DNA of 64,000 nucleotides. It comes from Duganella fentianensis. Lineage in GTDB: Bacteria; Pseudomonadota; Gammaproteobacteria; Burkholderiales; Burkholderiaceae_D. The stretch lies in NCBI RefSeq assembly GCF_009857835.1, contig NZ_WWCL01000001.1:1426001-1490000 (forward strand), in the 5' to 3' direction. Positions 31,169-39,995 of this stretch are shown in pieces. Each line of letters begins with the position of its first letter. Positions within the stretch are counted from its first letter, which is position 1. Under the pieces are notes generated by a model. That model did not search any database, was not told the DNA's origin, and saw only the letters and a list, made by a program, of their open reading frames with translations. The position numbers and the translations under genes were made by a program.

Positions 31169-31574
31169 TATTGCACTGTGCTGCGCGCGGGCCGGAAATG
31201 ATCGAGTATGGCCTGAATACGGCCGCGCTTTTTCAGCGACCGGAGGGCTTGGTCCAGGGCGGCGAGGCTGAGTCTGCCCTGTGCCGGCAGGGCACAATAG
31301 GTGTCGAAGTGAAGATGAGGGGATTCAGGGCAGCCCGTTCCGGATGCACCTTGCGCTGATAGTCGTAATACAGGCTGTTGGTGATAACGTAGCTGAAGCG
31401 TTTGCGCAACAGTTTAGCCAGATTCTGGTCATTATTGGCGGCGCAATTCGTAGACGCTGCGGATGGCCGCCGTGTCGCGCCGCATGGCGACGATTTAACG
31501 GCAAACACCAGCGTGCCGCCTCGGGCCGGGAGGAGGCAACAGATGGCGATGAGTAGTAAGAAAACCCGCTTCAT
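31169..31574 (-). pseudogene. Decayed periplasmic solute-binding protein (family 3) gene
   Basis: The first frame encodes a signal peptide (MKRVFLLLIAICCLLPARGG, then TLVFAV). After a scrambled stretch it gives LAKLLRKRFSYVITNSLYYD, typical of the middle of family 3 solute-binding proteins. The C-terminal end continues in a different frame (DTYCALPAQGRLSLAALDQA, then SLKKRGRIQAIL) to a TAA at 31169. Only about 135 codons remain of a family length near 250, so there are both internal deletions and at least one frameshift near 31310. No intact transporter genes lie beside it. Confidence 0.65.
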
Positions 31575-31652
31575 GTGGGTATCATATTCGTAGTCGGACC
31601 TGATGCCGGTTTCCGGCTCGCATAGATTTTATTTGCTCGAGAGGATCAGTAC

Positions 31653-32285
31653 ATGCACGACAGCTACTTTTACCAGCCTGCGCTCGGCCACGGCCTGGCG
31701 CATGACCCGTTCAATGCCATCATCGGCCCTCGCCCGATAGGCTGGATTTCCACGCTGGGCGCTGATGGCGTACGCAATCTGGCGCCCTACAGCTTTTTCA
31801 ATGCCTTCAATTACACGCCGCCGCTGATCGGTTTTTCCAGTCTGGGGCGCAAGGATACGCTGCGAAATATCGAGCACAGCGGTGAGTTCGTGTGGAATCT
31901 GGCCACCCGTCCGCTGGCCGAGGCCATGAACCAGAGCTGTGCCGCGGCGCCGCCGGAAGTGGACGAATTTGCGCTGGCCGGTGTGACGCCGCTGGCATCA
32001 CAGCTGGTGCAGCCGCCCCGGGTGGCCGAGAGTCCGGTCGCCTTCGAGTGCAGCTGCAGCCAGATTGTGCGGCTGAAAACGGCCGCAGGACAGGATACCG
32101 ATGCCTGGCTGATACTGGGGGAAGTGGTGGGCGTGCATATCGCCCGGGCTTTGCTCAAGGATGGGGTGTATGACACGGCCGGTTCGCAGACCATACTGCG
32201 CGGGGGAGGACCGGCCGATTATTTCGAAATTCAGCCCGACAGCCTGTTCCGCATGGCGCGGCCCGAGTATCCGCCGCAACGCTAG
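31653..32285 (+). CDS. Flavin reductase-like, FMN-binding protein
   Basis: This 210-residue protein has the split-barrel flavin reductase fold: PFNAIIGPRPIGWISTLG, LAPYSFFNAFNYTPPLIGFS, RKDTLRNIEHSGEFVWNL. These are conserved in the DIM6/NTAB-type family that binds FMN and reduces it or uses it for small-molecule redox chemistry. No partner monooxygenase is adjacent. A GAGAGGA-type Shine-Dalgarno sequence precedes the ATG. Downstream, 124 nt separate it from the convergent asparaginase gene. Confidence 0.85.
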   Translation: MHDSYFYQPALGHGLAHDPFNAIIGPRPIGWISTLGADGVRNLAPYSFFNAFNYTPPLIGFSSLGRKDTLRNIEHSGEFVWNLATRPLAEAMNQSCAAAPPEVDEFALAGVTPLASQLVQPPRVAESPVAFECSCSQIVRLKTAAGQDTDAWLILGEVVGVHIARALLKDGVYDTAGSQTILRGGGPADYFEIQPDSLFRMARPEYPPQR

Positions 32286-32409
32286 CGCTGGTCGCAACCC
32301 ATCTGCTGGCGCTGCGGCGCGGGGGATGCCAGCTGTTTCTGCTGCGCCGCAGTGACGATCCGCTGCCGACAGGCGCCCGCGGCGGATCAGACTGCAAGGT
32401 GCTACCGTA

Positions 32410-33498
32410 TCAGTAGCGGTAGAACATGCGCTGGATTTCCTTGCTGTCCGTGCTGCGGGTCAGGGCCAGCATCAACAGGATGCGGGCTTTCTGCGGATTC
32501 AGCGTATCGGCCGCCACGAAGTCCAGTTCATCATCATTGGCTTCGCCGTTACGCGCCACGATGCCCTGGCCGACGCGGCTGGCGCGCACGATCAGCACGC
32601 CTTGCTGGCGCGCCGCTTTCAGCGACGGCACCACTTTGCCTGCCAGACTGCCATCGCCCACACCAGCGTGGATCACCCCTTTGGCGCCGCTTGCTACCAC
32701 GGCATTCAGCGCGGCCGGCCCCATGTTGGCGTAGCCGTAGACGATGTCCACCTGCGGGAGGGCATCGAGCTTGCTGATATCGAACTCCGTATCGACCGTG
32801 TGCTTGCGGGCCGACACATGGTAGAAGTAGGGCTTGTTGCCCTGAATGTAGCCGAGCATGCCCAGTTCCGGCGTCTTGAAGCTGTCCAGCGTCGAGGTAT
32901 TGGTCTTGGTCACATCGCGCGCAGCGTGGATCTGGTCATTCAGTGCCACCAGCACGCCTTTGCCTATGGCTTCTTCGCTAGCCGCCAGCAGTACGGCGTT
33001 GTACAGATTGATGGGACCGTCCGCCGACAGGGCCGTGCCGGGACGCATGGCGCCCACCAGTACCACCGGCTTCTTGCTCTTCACCACCAGATCGAGGAAG
33101 TAGGCAGTTTCTTCCAGCGTGTCGGTGCCGTGGGTGATGACGATGCCATCCACGTCAGGCTGGGCCAGCAGGGTGTTGACGCGCTTGGCCAGCGTCAGCC
33201 AGTGTTCGTTGCTCATGTTTTCGCTGGCGATCTGGAATACCTGTTCGCCTTTCACCTGGGCCACTTTGGCCAGCTCGGGCACGGCCTGGATCAGGCGATC
33301 GACGCCCACCGTGGCCGCCGTATAGCCTACCGTGGTGGTGCTGGTGGCGCCGCTACCGGCGATGGTGCCGCCAGTGGCGAGAATGGTGACATGGGCCAAC
33401 TTATCAGCGCTGGCAGCGGCGGCCTGGGCGGCGCTGGTCAGCAGCATGGCGCAAGCAAACAGCGTCTGTAGCAGGCGGGCGGGTAGCGGATGGGACAT
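32410..33498 (-). CDS. ansB: Type II (periplasmic) L-asparaginase
   Basis: This 362-residue protein has a signal peptide (cut after AAQA/AAA, about residue 26) and both asparaginase signatures: ILATGGTIAG with nucleophile Thr45, and VITHGTDTLEETAY with Thr125-Asp126. SADGPINLYNAV and YGYANMG are also typical of the type II enzymes. It hydrolyses asparagine, and often glutamine, in the periplasm to aspartate and ammonia. The ATG at 33498 is preceded by AGGAGA at normal spacing; the longer frame to 33558 is rejected. Confidence 0.95.
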   Translation of the reverse strand: MSHPLPARLLQTLFACAMLLTSAAQAAAASADKLAHVTILATGGTIAGSGATSTTTVGYTAATVGVDRLIQAVPELAKVAQVKGEQVFQIASENMSNEHWLTLAKRVNTLLAQPDVDGIVITHGTDTLEETAYFLDLVVKSKKPVVLVGAMRPGTALSADGPINLYNAVLLAASEEAIGKGVLVALNDQIHAARDVTKTNTSTLDSFKTPELGMLGYIQGNKPYFYHVSARKHTVDTEFDISKLDALPQVDIVYGYANMGPAALNAVVASGAKGVIHAGVGDGSLAGKVVPSLKAARQQGVLIVRASRVGQGIVARNGEANDDELDFVAADTLNPQKARILLMLALTRSTDSKEIQRMFYRY

Positions 33499-33640
33499 GG
33501 GTTCTCCTGAGCTGGCTATAAAGCTGGTGATAGTAACAAATACCCGGCCTGTCAACAATGCAAGCCTCTGCCGCGTTATGTCTGGCGGGACACAGTGTTT
33601 TCGTGGATAATTTTCCTGAAACTGTTATAAAAGAGAAAAT

Positions 33641-34003
33641 ATGATGATGTTAATAAACGTCATGCGGGGTCTGGGCTGGCTGGCCCTAACGTCGGCGCTG
33701 ATGCTGACGCTGGCAGCCTGCGGCAAGAGTGCCGCCCAGCAGCATCAGGAAGATGTGGCCACGCTCACCAGTCAGGGTGAAAAATACGTGAAGGAAAAGG
33801 TGCTGGAGCCCGGTGCGGCCCAGTTCCGCAACCAGTTCATCGGCAAGGGCGGTGCCCCTTGCGGCGAAGTCAATACCAAGGATGCTTTTGGCGGCTACAT
33901 CGGCTATCAGCGCTATATCGCCGTGGCGCGCGACCTGACCCTGCTGGCGCAGGATGTGGCGCCGGAAGAATTCGAGCAGAACTGGCGCCAGCTGTGCCGC
34001 TAG
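33641..34003 (+). CDS. Small lipoprotein of unknown function
   Basis: This 120-residue protein has a signal peptide ending in the lipobox LAAC (Cys27), followed by GKSAAQQHQEDVATL. The mature part is short and polar with two more cysteines (APCGEV and the penultimate Cys) that may pair. It resembles small conserved lipoproteins of Oxalobacteraceae, but I cannot name a family. Several ATGs are stacked at the start (33641, 33644); the choice is uncertain by a few residues. It converges on the patatin-like gene three nt away. Confidence 0.7.
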   Translation: MMMLINVMRGLGWLALTSALMLTLAACGKSAAQQHQEDVATLTSQGEKYVKEKVLEPGAAQFRNQFIGKGGAPCGEVNTKDAFGGYIGYQRYIAVARDLTLLAQDVAPEEFEQNWRQLCR

Positions 34004-34006
34004 CGC

Positions 34007-35143
34007 CTAGCTGCGCACACTGCGCAGCGGTTTGCTATGGCGCGTGGCACGGCGGATGCCGGGCGGATGCTGGCCGCGCGGGTGGCGCAAGGCTTCCTCG
34101 GCGCGGTCATAGCCGAACTGCCACTGATCATCCATGAAACGCACAAATTCCTCGTAGGTGGGCGGCATGGCCAGCTCGATGCGGTTGCGCCGCCAGTGCA
34201 GCTTCTGCTGCAGCTGCTGGCGCGCCAGCGTGTGCGACACATCGGAACTGTCGATGCGGATATCGGCCAGATGGGTGTTGGCATAGCGCAGACGGGCATT
34301 GCCATTGATGCCCAGCACGGCGCGCCATGCGGGGATGGAAAACACCTGATCAAACGCTTCCTTGAACTCCATAATCACTTCATGCCCGAGCCGGCGCGCT
34401 ATTTCGACGGGAAATAGATCAAGTACGCCACCGATGTATTCGTCGCCGTTGTAGGGCTGGCAGCGGAAGTAATACATATCGGCGATGGAAATTCGCGCGG
34501 CCTGATCCAGCGTCGCGCCCTGTTCCAGCAGTAATTCGTTGGCGATGGCGTGCTGGCCCCAGCGCGCTGAACTGAGCGGTGCCTTCATATGCGCCAGCAG
34601 GGCGGCGCTGCGCGCATCGCAGAACACTGTCTCGGCAAACAGTTTGCGCTCGCGGCGCGGCTGGCCGATTTCACTGGCATCGAATAGCAGCTTGCCGCCT
34701 ATGATGGCAACCGCCACTTCGGGCTGGCCGCTATCGGGCGGGAAGGGTAGCAGGGGCGGAATTTCAAACAGATAGTCACCGAACAGATCGGGAATCACGG
34801 GCGCGTTGGCGCTCGAGAGTTTGCGCCGCGCGGCCGCCAGCAGTGTACCGGCCAGATTGGCTTGCGGCGTCGAGCGCAGGCTGCACCAGAACTGGTACAT
34901 GGCTGGCGAAGACAGCCAGGCGCGCTGGGCGGCCGGATCGGGCAGGTGGTGGATGATGGTGGCCGCAATTGCGCCGCCGCAGCTGGCCAGCAGCATATCG
35001 GGCGCCTGCCCGGCCGCGCGCAGGGCTGCATACATGCCGATATAGATGCCGAAACGGAAGCCACCCCCGCCCAGCACCATGCAGCGTTGATAGGGTTGCG
35101 CTGCAGGCGCAACGTGCGGATCGGGCTGGGCAAACGGATTCAT
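34007..35143 (-). CDS. Patatin-like protein with altered catalytic dyad
   Basis: This 378-residue cytoplasmic protein has a patatin oxyanion loop (VLGGGGFRFGIYIG, residues 23-36) and a nucleophile-elbow serine, Ser54, in LASCGG, where the usual first Gly of G-x-S-x-G is Leu. The second motif, normally D-G-G/A, reads YIGGVLDLFP, so the dyad Asp is replaced by Ile. It could be a degenerate or re-purposed acylhydrolase. The ATG at 35143 is chosen because it opens a plausible N-terminus; the longer frame to 35197 has no Shine-Dalgarno sequence. It is divergent from the HlyIII gene across an AT-rich 248-nt region. Confidence 0.72.
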   Translation of the reverse strand: MNPFAQPDPHVAPAAQPYQRCMVLGGGGFRFGIYIGMYAALRAAGQAPDMLLASCGGAIAATIIHHLPDPAAQRAWLSSPAMYQFWCSLRSTPQANLAGTLLAAARRKLSSANAPVIPDLFGDYLFEIPPLLPFPPDSGQPEVAVAIIGGKLLFDASEIGQPRRERKLFAETVFCDARSAALLAHMKAPLSSARWGQHAIANELLLEQGATLDQAARISIADMYYFRCQPYNGDEYIGGVLDLFPVEIARRLGHEVIMEFKEAFDQVFSIPAWRAVLGINGNARLRYANTHLADIRIDSSDVSHTLARQQLQQKLHWRRNRIELAMPPTYEEFVRFMDDQWQFGYDRAEEALRHPRGQHPPGIRRATRHSKPLRSVRS

Positions 35144-35391
35144 GGCGAGCACCTTATCACATCCGCCGCTGTACTCCCATGCTTGCGCCCCGCGCAAGGA
35201 TTTACCCTTGGTTTTGTATAAAAATTTGTAACATTGTTTTATTTCAATTTTTATTATGATATGCTTAGTTTTTTACTAAGTATCAATCAGACTGGCATTT
35301 TAGAAGGAGTGCTCGGGGCACGGCTGGTGCAGTGCAATACAATGAACTGGCGATGGCAATCAGGCCGTCGACTGAACTCATTGGAATTGGC
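35144..35391. promoter_or_regulatory. AT-rich divergent intergenic region
   Basis: The stretch 35210-35280 is far more AT-rich than its surroundings and contains a TATGAT -10 candidate (35255-35260) for the + strand and a perfect inverted repeat CTTAGT-TTTTT-ACTAAG (35264-35280). It presumably carries promoters for the divergent patatin and HlyIII genes; no -35 is convincing. Confidence 0.35.
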
Positions 35392-36009
35392 ATGTACTAC
35401 GGCGAACGGTTTAACAGCATCACCCATACGGTAGGCGCAGCGCTGGCTGCCATAGGCGGCACTTTGCTGGTGGTGCTGGCAGCGCGCAGCGGCGACGCGT
35501 GGAAGGTGGTCAGTTTCAGTGTCTATGCGGTCACGCTGCTGGCGCTGTATCTGATCTCGACGCTGTACCACAGCCTGCGCGGGCGTGCCAAGCAGATACT
35601 GCGCAAGATGGACCACTGCGCTATCTACCTGCTGATCGCCGGCAGCTATACGCCGTTCACGCTGGTCAGCCTGCGCGGGCCGTGGGGCTGGTCGCTATTC
35701 GGCGTGGTGTGGACGCTGGCGCTAGTGGGCATCGTGCAGGAGCTGCTGTTTGCACGCGGCGCGCGGGTGTTGTCGCTGGTGATTTATGTCGCCATGGGCT
35801 GGGTGGCCGTGATCGGCGCCAGTCCGCTGGTGCAGGCGCTGGGCTGGGATGGTTTTGCGTGGCTGGCCGCTGGTGGTCTGGTGTACACGGCGGGCATTGT
35901 GTTTTTCGTGACGGACCACAAATGGTCGTATGGCCATGGAGTCTGGCATTTGTTTGTGCTTGGCGGCAGTGCCTGCCACTTTGGTGCGGTGCTACTGTAT
36001 GTCGCCTGA
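35392..36009 (+). CDS. Hemolysin III / PAQR-family membrane protein
   Basis: This 205-residue protein has seven predicted membrane helices. It opens YYGERFNSITHTVGA, as HlyIII-family proteins do, and carries the conserved polar residues TLYHS, DHCAIYLLIAGSYTP and GHGVWHLF...SACHF, whose histidines form the zinc site in PAQR proteins. Despite the family name, the bacterial role is unclear, with membrane homeostasis usually proposed. The start at 35392 matches the family length; earlier in-frame starts (35332 GTG, 35353 ATG) are possible. Confidence 0.87.
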   Translation: MYYGERFNSITHTVGAALAAIGGTLLVVLAARSGDAWKVVSFSVYAVTLLALYLISTLYHSLRGRAKQILRKMDHCAIYLLIAGSYTPFTLVSLRGPWGWSLFGVVWTLALVGIVQELLFARGARVLSLVIYVAMGWVAVIGASPLVQALGWDGFAWLAAGGLVYTAGIVFFVTDHKWSYGHGVWHLFVLGGSACHFGAVLLYVA

Positions 36010-36042
36010 GCGTATCCGGTAACAGTAATTTTCTAGGGTAGA

Positions 36043-36930
36043 GTGCAAGTGGAAATCAATTCCGATGATCTGAAGACGTTTATTACCGTAATCGACAGCG
36101 GCACTCTGAGCGCTGCCTCCGTTCATCTGGGCCAGACCACTTCTGGCGTGAGCCGTGCACTATCACGGCTGGAAGACAAGCTGGCGACCTCGCTGCTGAC
36201 CCGTACCACCCGCCGCATGGAACTGACGGAAGAAGGCCAGATTTTCCTCGATCAGGCGCGTGCCATCCTGGGTGCCATGGAAGAGGCGGAAGAATCCATT
36301 CGTATCCGCCAGCAGAAACCGGCCGGGCGGCTGTGCGTGTCGGCCGATTCGGCTTTCATGCTGCATTGCGTGGTGCCCCATCTGGCCGAGTTCCGCCAGC
36401 GCTATCCCGACATCCGGCTGGAACTTAATAGCAACGAGCAGCTCAGCGAGGTGCTCGAGCAGCGCACCGATATCGCCATCCGGGTCGGCCTGCCGGAAGA
36501 TCCGGCCCAGCATGCGCAAGTGCTGGCCAATTCGCCGCTGCAGGTGCTGGCCAGCCCGGAATACCTGCTCGAGCACGGCACCCCGCAAGTGCCGGAAGAT
36601 CTGGCCGGCCATACCCTGATAGGCGAAGGCCAGCATGGCGCGGAGCAGCTCTGGCCGCTGCGCCATGGCGGCGGCAATAGCCTGCCCATCATGACGGCAC
36701 TGGTAGCTTCCAGCGATGAAACGCGGCGCCAGCTGGCGTTGCGCGGGCAGGGCATCGTCTGCCTGGCCGATTACCTGACGGCGGCCGATGTGGCGGCGGG
36801 GCGGCTGGTGCCTTTGCTGGCCGAGGCGAATAACGGCCAGACCCAGCAGATCTGCGCGGTCTACTTCCGCAACACCCAGCTGGCCCAGCGCATCCAGTGC
36901 TTCCTCGGCTTTTTACGGGAAAAACTGTAA
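36043..36930 (+). CDS. LysR-family transcriptional regulator
   Basis: This 295-residue protein has an N-terminal winged helix-turn-helix (LKTFITVIDSGTLSAASVHL, TTSGVSRALSRLEDKL) and a LysR substrate-binding domain (LCVSADSAFMLHCVVPHLAEF). The start is a GTG with AGGGTAGA upstream. It lies 33 nt after the HlyIII gene on the same strand. LysR genes usually regulate a divergent neighbour, which is absent here, so the target is unknown. The wing sequence (TRTTRRMELTEEGQIFL) is that of the DsdC/AaeR-like group. Confidence 0.9.
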   Translation: MQVEINSDDLKTFITVIDSGTLSAASVHLGQTTSGVSRALSRLEDKLATSLLTRTTRRMELTEEGQIFLDQARAILGAMEEAEESIRIRQQKPAGRLCVSADSAFMLHCVVPHLAEFRQRYPDIRLELNSNEQLSEVLEQRTDIAIRVGLPEDPAQHAQVLANSPLQVLASPEYLLEHGTPQVPEDLAGHTLIGEGQHGAEQLWPLRHGGGNSLPIMTALVASSDETRRQLALRGQGIVCLADYLTAADVAAGRLVPLLAEANNGQTQQICAVYFRNTQLAQRIQCFLGFLREKL

Positions 36931-37033
36931 GCCTGCGCCATTCACCGGTCGATTTCCGTCATTGGCCGAATAGCAGTTTCCCCGCCAGTGGCGGCGCGGT
37001 ATCGTGCTAACCATACCGCAACGGGAGACTGAC

Positions 37034-37411
37034 ATGACTGTACACACTGCTTATCGCTGGCGCAAACAGATGATCTGGGGCATCGTAATGATCGCCGCTG
37101 GCGGCGCCTTGCTGCTGGACCAGATCGAACTGATCCATCTTGAATTCAATCTGGCCCGGCTGTGGCGCTACTGGCCATGGCTGCTGGTGATCAGCGGCGT
37201 GATCAAGATGATCCCGCCGACCACGGCCAAGCATTTTTCCAACGGCCTGTGGGAGATTTTCTTCGCCGGCTGGTGGTATGTTTCCTTCAACCGTATCTGG
37301 GGTGTAGGCTTTGGTGAGACCTGGCCGGCACTGCTGATCGCCTGGGGCGTGTGCCTGATGCTGCGCCCCCTGCTGGACAATATCCACGCCTCGATCAAGG
37401 AGCAAGCATGA
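37034..37411 (+). CDS. LiaI/DUF5668-type small membrane protein
   Basis: This 125-residue protein has about four short hydrophobic segments (MIWGIVMIAAGGALLLDQI; YWPWLLVISGVIKMI; EIFFAGWWYVSF; WPALLIAWGVCLML). The spacing 'GxxxIxxGxxxLL..' followed by 'W..lLi..Gv' is that of the LiaI/LiaF-like transmembrane module found in Gram-positive cell-envelope stress proteins. The GGGAGA Shine-Dalgarno sequence fixes the ATG at 37034. Its stop overlaps the next start (ATGA). It is the first gene of the four-gene signalling operon to 39944. Confidence 0.72.
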   Translation: MTVHTAYRWRKQMIWGIVMIAAGGALLLDQIELIHLEFNLARLWRYWPWLLVISGVIKMIPPTTAKHFSNGLWEIFFAGWWYVSFNRIWGVGFGETWPALLIAWGVCLMLRPLLDNIHASIKEQA

Positions 37412-38115
37412 GAACCCCGCGTCCACGTAATCCTGCCTCGCAAATGGTGGTAGGCCTGTTCGTCATCGTGATCGGCCTGATTTTCCTGCTCGATAATATT
37501 GGGCTGCTTGATCTCGATTTCACCCTGCACCTGTGGCCGACCGCGCTGATTTTCTTCGGCATCCTGAAGATGCTGCAGACCCGCACGGCTGGGGGGGCCA
37601 TCGTCGGTGGCGGTCTGATCCTGTTCGGCGGCGTGATCTTCCTGCACGATATAGGCATCATCCAGCTGAGCTGGCGTGCGCTCTGGCCGCTGATGCTGAT
37701 TCTGGCCGGGCTGTCAGTCGTGTTCAAATCGGGTACGGGCAAGTCGCTGTTCGAGGATGGCCGCATCAGTCTGGACAAGGGCAGTGACGATGCGCTGCTG
37801 AATATTACCGCCATCCTGGGCGGCTTCCAGCGCCGTGTCACCACGCCAGATTTCCGCGGCGGTGAAGTGACGGCCGTATTCGGTGGCTGCGAACTGGACC
37901 TGCGCCAGAGTTCGATCAACAGTGTGGCTGTGCTGAATGTGTTTGCCATGTTCGGCGGCATCACCATCAAGGTGCCGGCCGACTGGACGGTGGAACTCGA
38001 AGGCACGCCGATTATGGGCGGCTTTGAAGAGAAGACCATCGTACCGCCGACCCAGGAGAAACGCCTGATCGTACGCGGCTACGCCATCATGGGCGGTCTG
38101 GAAGTGCGTAACTGA
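37408..38115 (+). CDS. LiaF-like protein: membrane helices plus toast-rack domain
   Basis: This 235-residue protein has LiaI-like hydrophobic segments at residues 12-30, 37-53 and 56-90. A soluble C-terminal beta-rich repeat follows with the signature LNITAILGGFQRRV, VTAVFGGCELDLRQSSI, VFAMFGGITIKVPADWTVE and YAIMGGLEVRN. These repeated FGG-type turns mark the LiaF/DUF2154 cell-wall-active-antibiotic-response domain. It overlaps the previous gene by 4 nt and is followed by the histidine kinase after 2 nt. By analogy to LiaF it could inhibit that kinase, which is an inference. Confidence 0.78.
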   Translation: MRTPRPRNPASQMVVGLFVIVIGLIFLLDNIGLLDLDFTLHLWPTALIFFGILKMLQTRTAGGAIVGGGLILFGGVIFLHDIGIIQLSWRALWPLMLILAGLSVVFKSGTGKSLFEDGRISLDKGSDDALLNITAILGGFQRRVTTPDFRGGEVTAVFGGCELDLRQSSINSVAVLNVFAMFGGITIKVPADWTVELEGTPIMGGFEEKTIVPPTQEKRLIVRGYAIMGGLEVRN

Positions 38116-38117
38116 GC

Positions 38118-39194
38118 ATGCAGGGGCTAAACCTCAACCGGCGCGGTAGCCAGATCTATCTGCTGGTCTGGCTATGCCTCGGTAGCGCGTTCGGCAGCGT
38201 GCTGGTGCTGGCCAAGGTGGCACCGCTGGCCAATGCGCTGCTGTTCGCGATTCCCATGCATCTGCTGTATGCGTTTGTGGCGGGCTACTCGGCGCACTAT
38301 CTGTGCCGCGCCTATCCGCTCAGCGGCCGTAGCGAGGGTGCCATCGTACTGGTGCTGCTGATGGCGGCCATGGTGTCCGGCCTGCTGTGGCTGGGGGCGG
38401 GGCAGTTGTGGAATAGCGCCTGTCTGGCACTGGGCGTGAGCTGGGCCGGCATCGCGCTGGGGCCGCAGCTGGCGGCCACCGTGGTAGGACTGGGCGTGCT
38501 GCTGTATGGCTTTGCCGCCGCGCTGCATTATCTGGTGATCGAGTTTGTCCGTGCCAAACAGGCCGAGCAGCGCGAACTGGAATCGCTGCTGATGGCGCAG
38601 GAAGCCGAGCTGCGCATGCTGCGCACCCAGATCGATCCGCACTTTCTGTTCAACAGCCTCAATTCCATCAGTGCGCTGACGTCGCAGGACGCCAGGGCCG
38701 CGCGCCGCATGACGCTGGAACTGGCCAGCTTCTTCCGCCAGAGTCTGGGCATGGAAGCGCACAAAAAGGTTACGCTGGGCGAGGAACTCAAGCTGATCCG
38801 CCACTTCCTCGCCATCGAACAGGTACGTTTCGGCGAGCGCCTGCAGATCAGCGAGCAGGTGGGCGAGCAGGCCGATGACTGTCTGGTGCCGCCCATGATC
38901 ATCCAGCCGCTGGTGGAGAACGCCGTCAAGCATGGCATTTGCAATCTGCCGGAAGGCGGCGTGATCGTGCTGACGGCGCGGCGCTCCGGCTCCATGCTGC
39001 AGATACGGGTGGAGAATCCGGTCGATCCCGATGCCGGGGCTGTGCAGCGCGACGGTCATGGCATAGGGTTGAGCAATGTGCGCCAGCGTCTGGCGGGCGT
39101 CTACAAACATGAAGCGAGCATCCACTGGGGCCGGCAGGACCAGCGCTTTGCGGTGGAGATTACGATGCCTGCGCAGACAGGCGAGGGAGAATAG
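38118..39194 (+). CDS. LytS-type sensor histidine kinase
   Basis: This 358-residue protein has membrane segments at roughly residues 12-35, 42-60, 75-95, 103-117 and 120-142. A His_kinase domain follows with phospho-acceptor His175 in RTQIDPHFLFNSLN and an HATPase with PPMIIQPLVENAVKHGI and HGIGLSNVRQRL. It lies 2 nt after the LiaF-like gene and 6 nt before the response regulator, so the four genes form one operon. The signal is unknown, but the LiaF-like partner points at the cell envelope. Confidence 0.93.
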   Translation: MQGLNLNRRGSQIYLLVWLCLGSAFGSVLVLAKVAPLANALLFAIPMHLLYAFVAGYSAHYLCRAYPLSGRSEGAIVLVLLMAAMVSGLLWLGAGQLWNSACLALGVSWAGIALGPQLAATVVGLGVLLYGFAAALHYLVIEFVRAKQAEQRELESLLMAQEAELRMLRTQIDPHFLFNSLNSISALTSQDARAARRMTLELASFFRQSLGMEAHKKVTLGEELKLIRHFLAIEQVRFGERLQISEQVGEQADDCLVPPMIIQPLVENAVKHGICNLPEGGVIVLTARRSGSMLQIRVENPVDPDAGAVQRDGHGIGLSNVRQRLAGVYKHEASIHWGRQDQRFAVEITMPAQTGEGE

Positions 39195-39200
39195 GCAGCG

Positions 39201-39944
39201 ATGCGTATCATTATCGTAGACGATGAAATGCTGGCGCGCGGGGTGGTGCGCGAGTATCTGGCCGAGCACCCCGATGTGGAGGTGGTGGCCGAATGCGCCA
39301 ACGGTTTCGAAGCCGTGAAGGCGATTACGGAGCTGGCGCCGGATCTGGTATTCCTCGATATCCAGATGCCCAAGCTGGATGGCTTTGAAGTGGCGGAACT
39401 GGCCGGGAACAAGACGCGCTACATCTTTGCTACCGCGTTCGACCAGTATGCCATCAAGGCCTTCGATTTCCATGCGCTCGACTATCTACTCAAGCCTTTC
39501 AGCCAGCAGCGCTTCGATCAGGCGCTGGCCCATGCGCGCGCGAATCTGGCCGCCAGCAGCGGTGCGGGCGATGCGGCCGTGGCGAATATGGTGAAGGAAG
39601 CCGTGGCGCGCCAGCGGCCGCTGGGCCGGGTGCTGATACGTGATGGCGCCAAGGTGCACGTGATCACCTGCGACAAGATAGAAGTGATCGAAGCGCAGGA
39701 TGATTATGTGCAGATCCGCTCGGAGGGGCGCAACTACCTGAAGAACCAGCGCATGGCCGAACTGGAAGAACAGCTCGACGGCGAGCAGTTCATGCGCATC
39801 CACCGTTCGTGGATCGTCAACATTGCCTGCGTGGAGCGGATCGAGCAGGCCACGCGCGATAGCTATGTGGCTGTACTGCGCGACGGCAGCAAGGTGCCGG
39901 TCAGCCGTAGCGGCTACCAGAAAATACGGACGGTGCTGCAGTAG
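39201..39944 (+). CDS. LytTR-family response regulator
   Basis: This 247-residue protein has an N-terminal receiver (DD at residues 7-8, phospho-acceptor Asp53 in LVFLDIQMPKLDG, ATAFDQYAIKAF) and a C-terminal LytTR DNA-binding domain (VIEAQDDYVQIRSEGRNYL; FMRIHRSWIVNI; VSRSGYQKIR). It is the cognate partner of the LytS-type kinase immediately upstream. It probably binds a direct repeat near its target promoters; none was identified. Confidence 0.95.
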   Translation: MRIIIVDDEMLARGVVREYLAEHPDVEVVAECANGFEAVKAITELAPDLVFLDIQMPKLDGFEVAELAGNKTRYIFATAFDQYAIKAFDFHALDYLLKPFSQQRFDQALAHARANLAASSGAGDAAVANMVKEAVARQRPLGRVLIRDGAKVHVITCDKIEVIEAQDDYVQIRSEGRNYLKNQRMAELEEQLDGEQFMRIHRSWIVNIACVERIEQATRDSYVAVLRDGSKVPVSRSGYQKIRTVLQ

Positions 39945-39995
39945 CGGGCCTTGCGGTGCAGGCCTGTTTTTAACTTTCTCTTTTGAGTGTCATAC

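Noticed and set aside
32286..32402. Possible NUDIX-hydrolase remnant after the flavin reductase
   Set aside because: The frame ALVATHLLALRRGG..LFLLRRS resembles a NUDIX N-terminus, but it is too short, has no start or SD and no NUDIX box to support a call.
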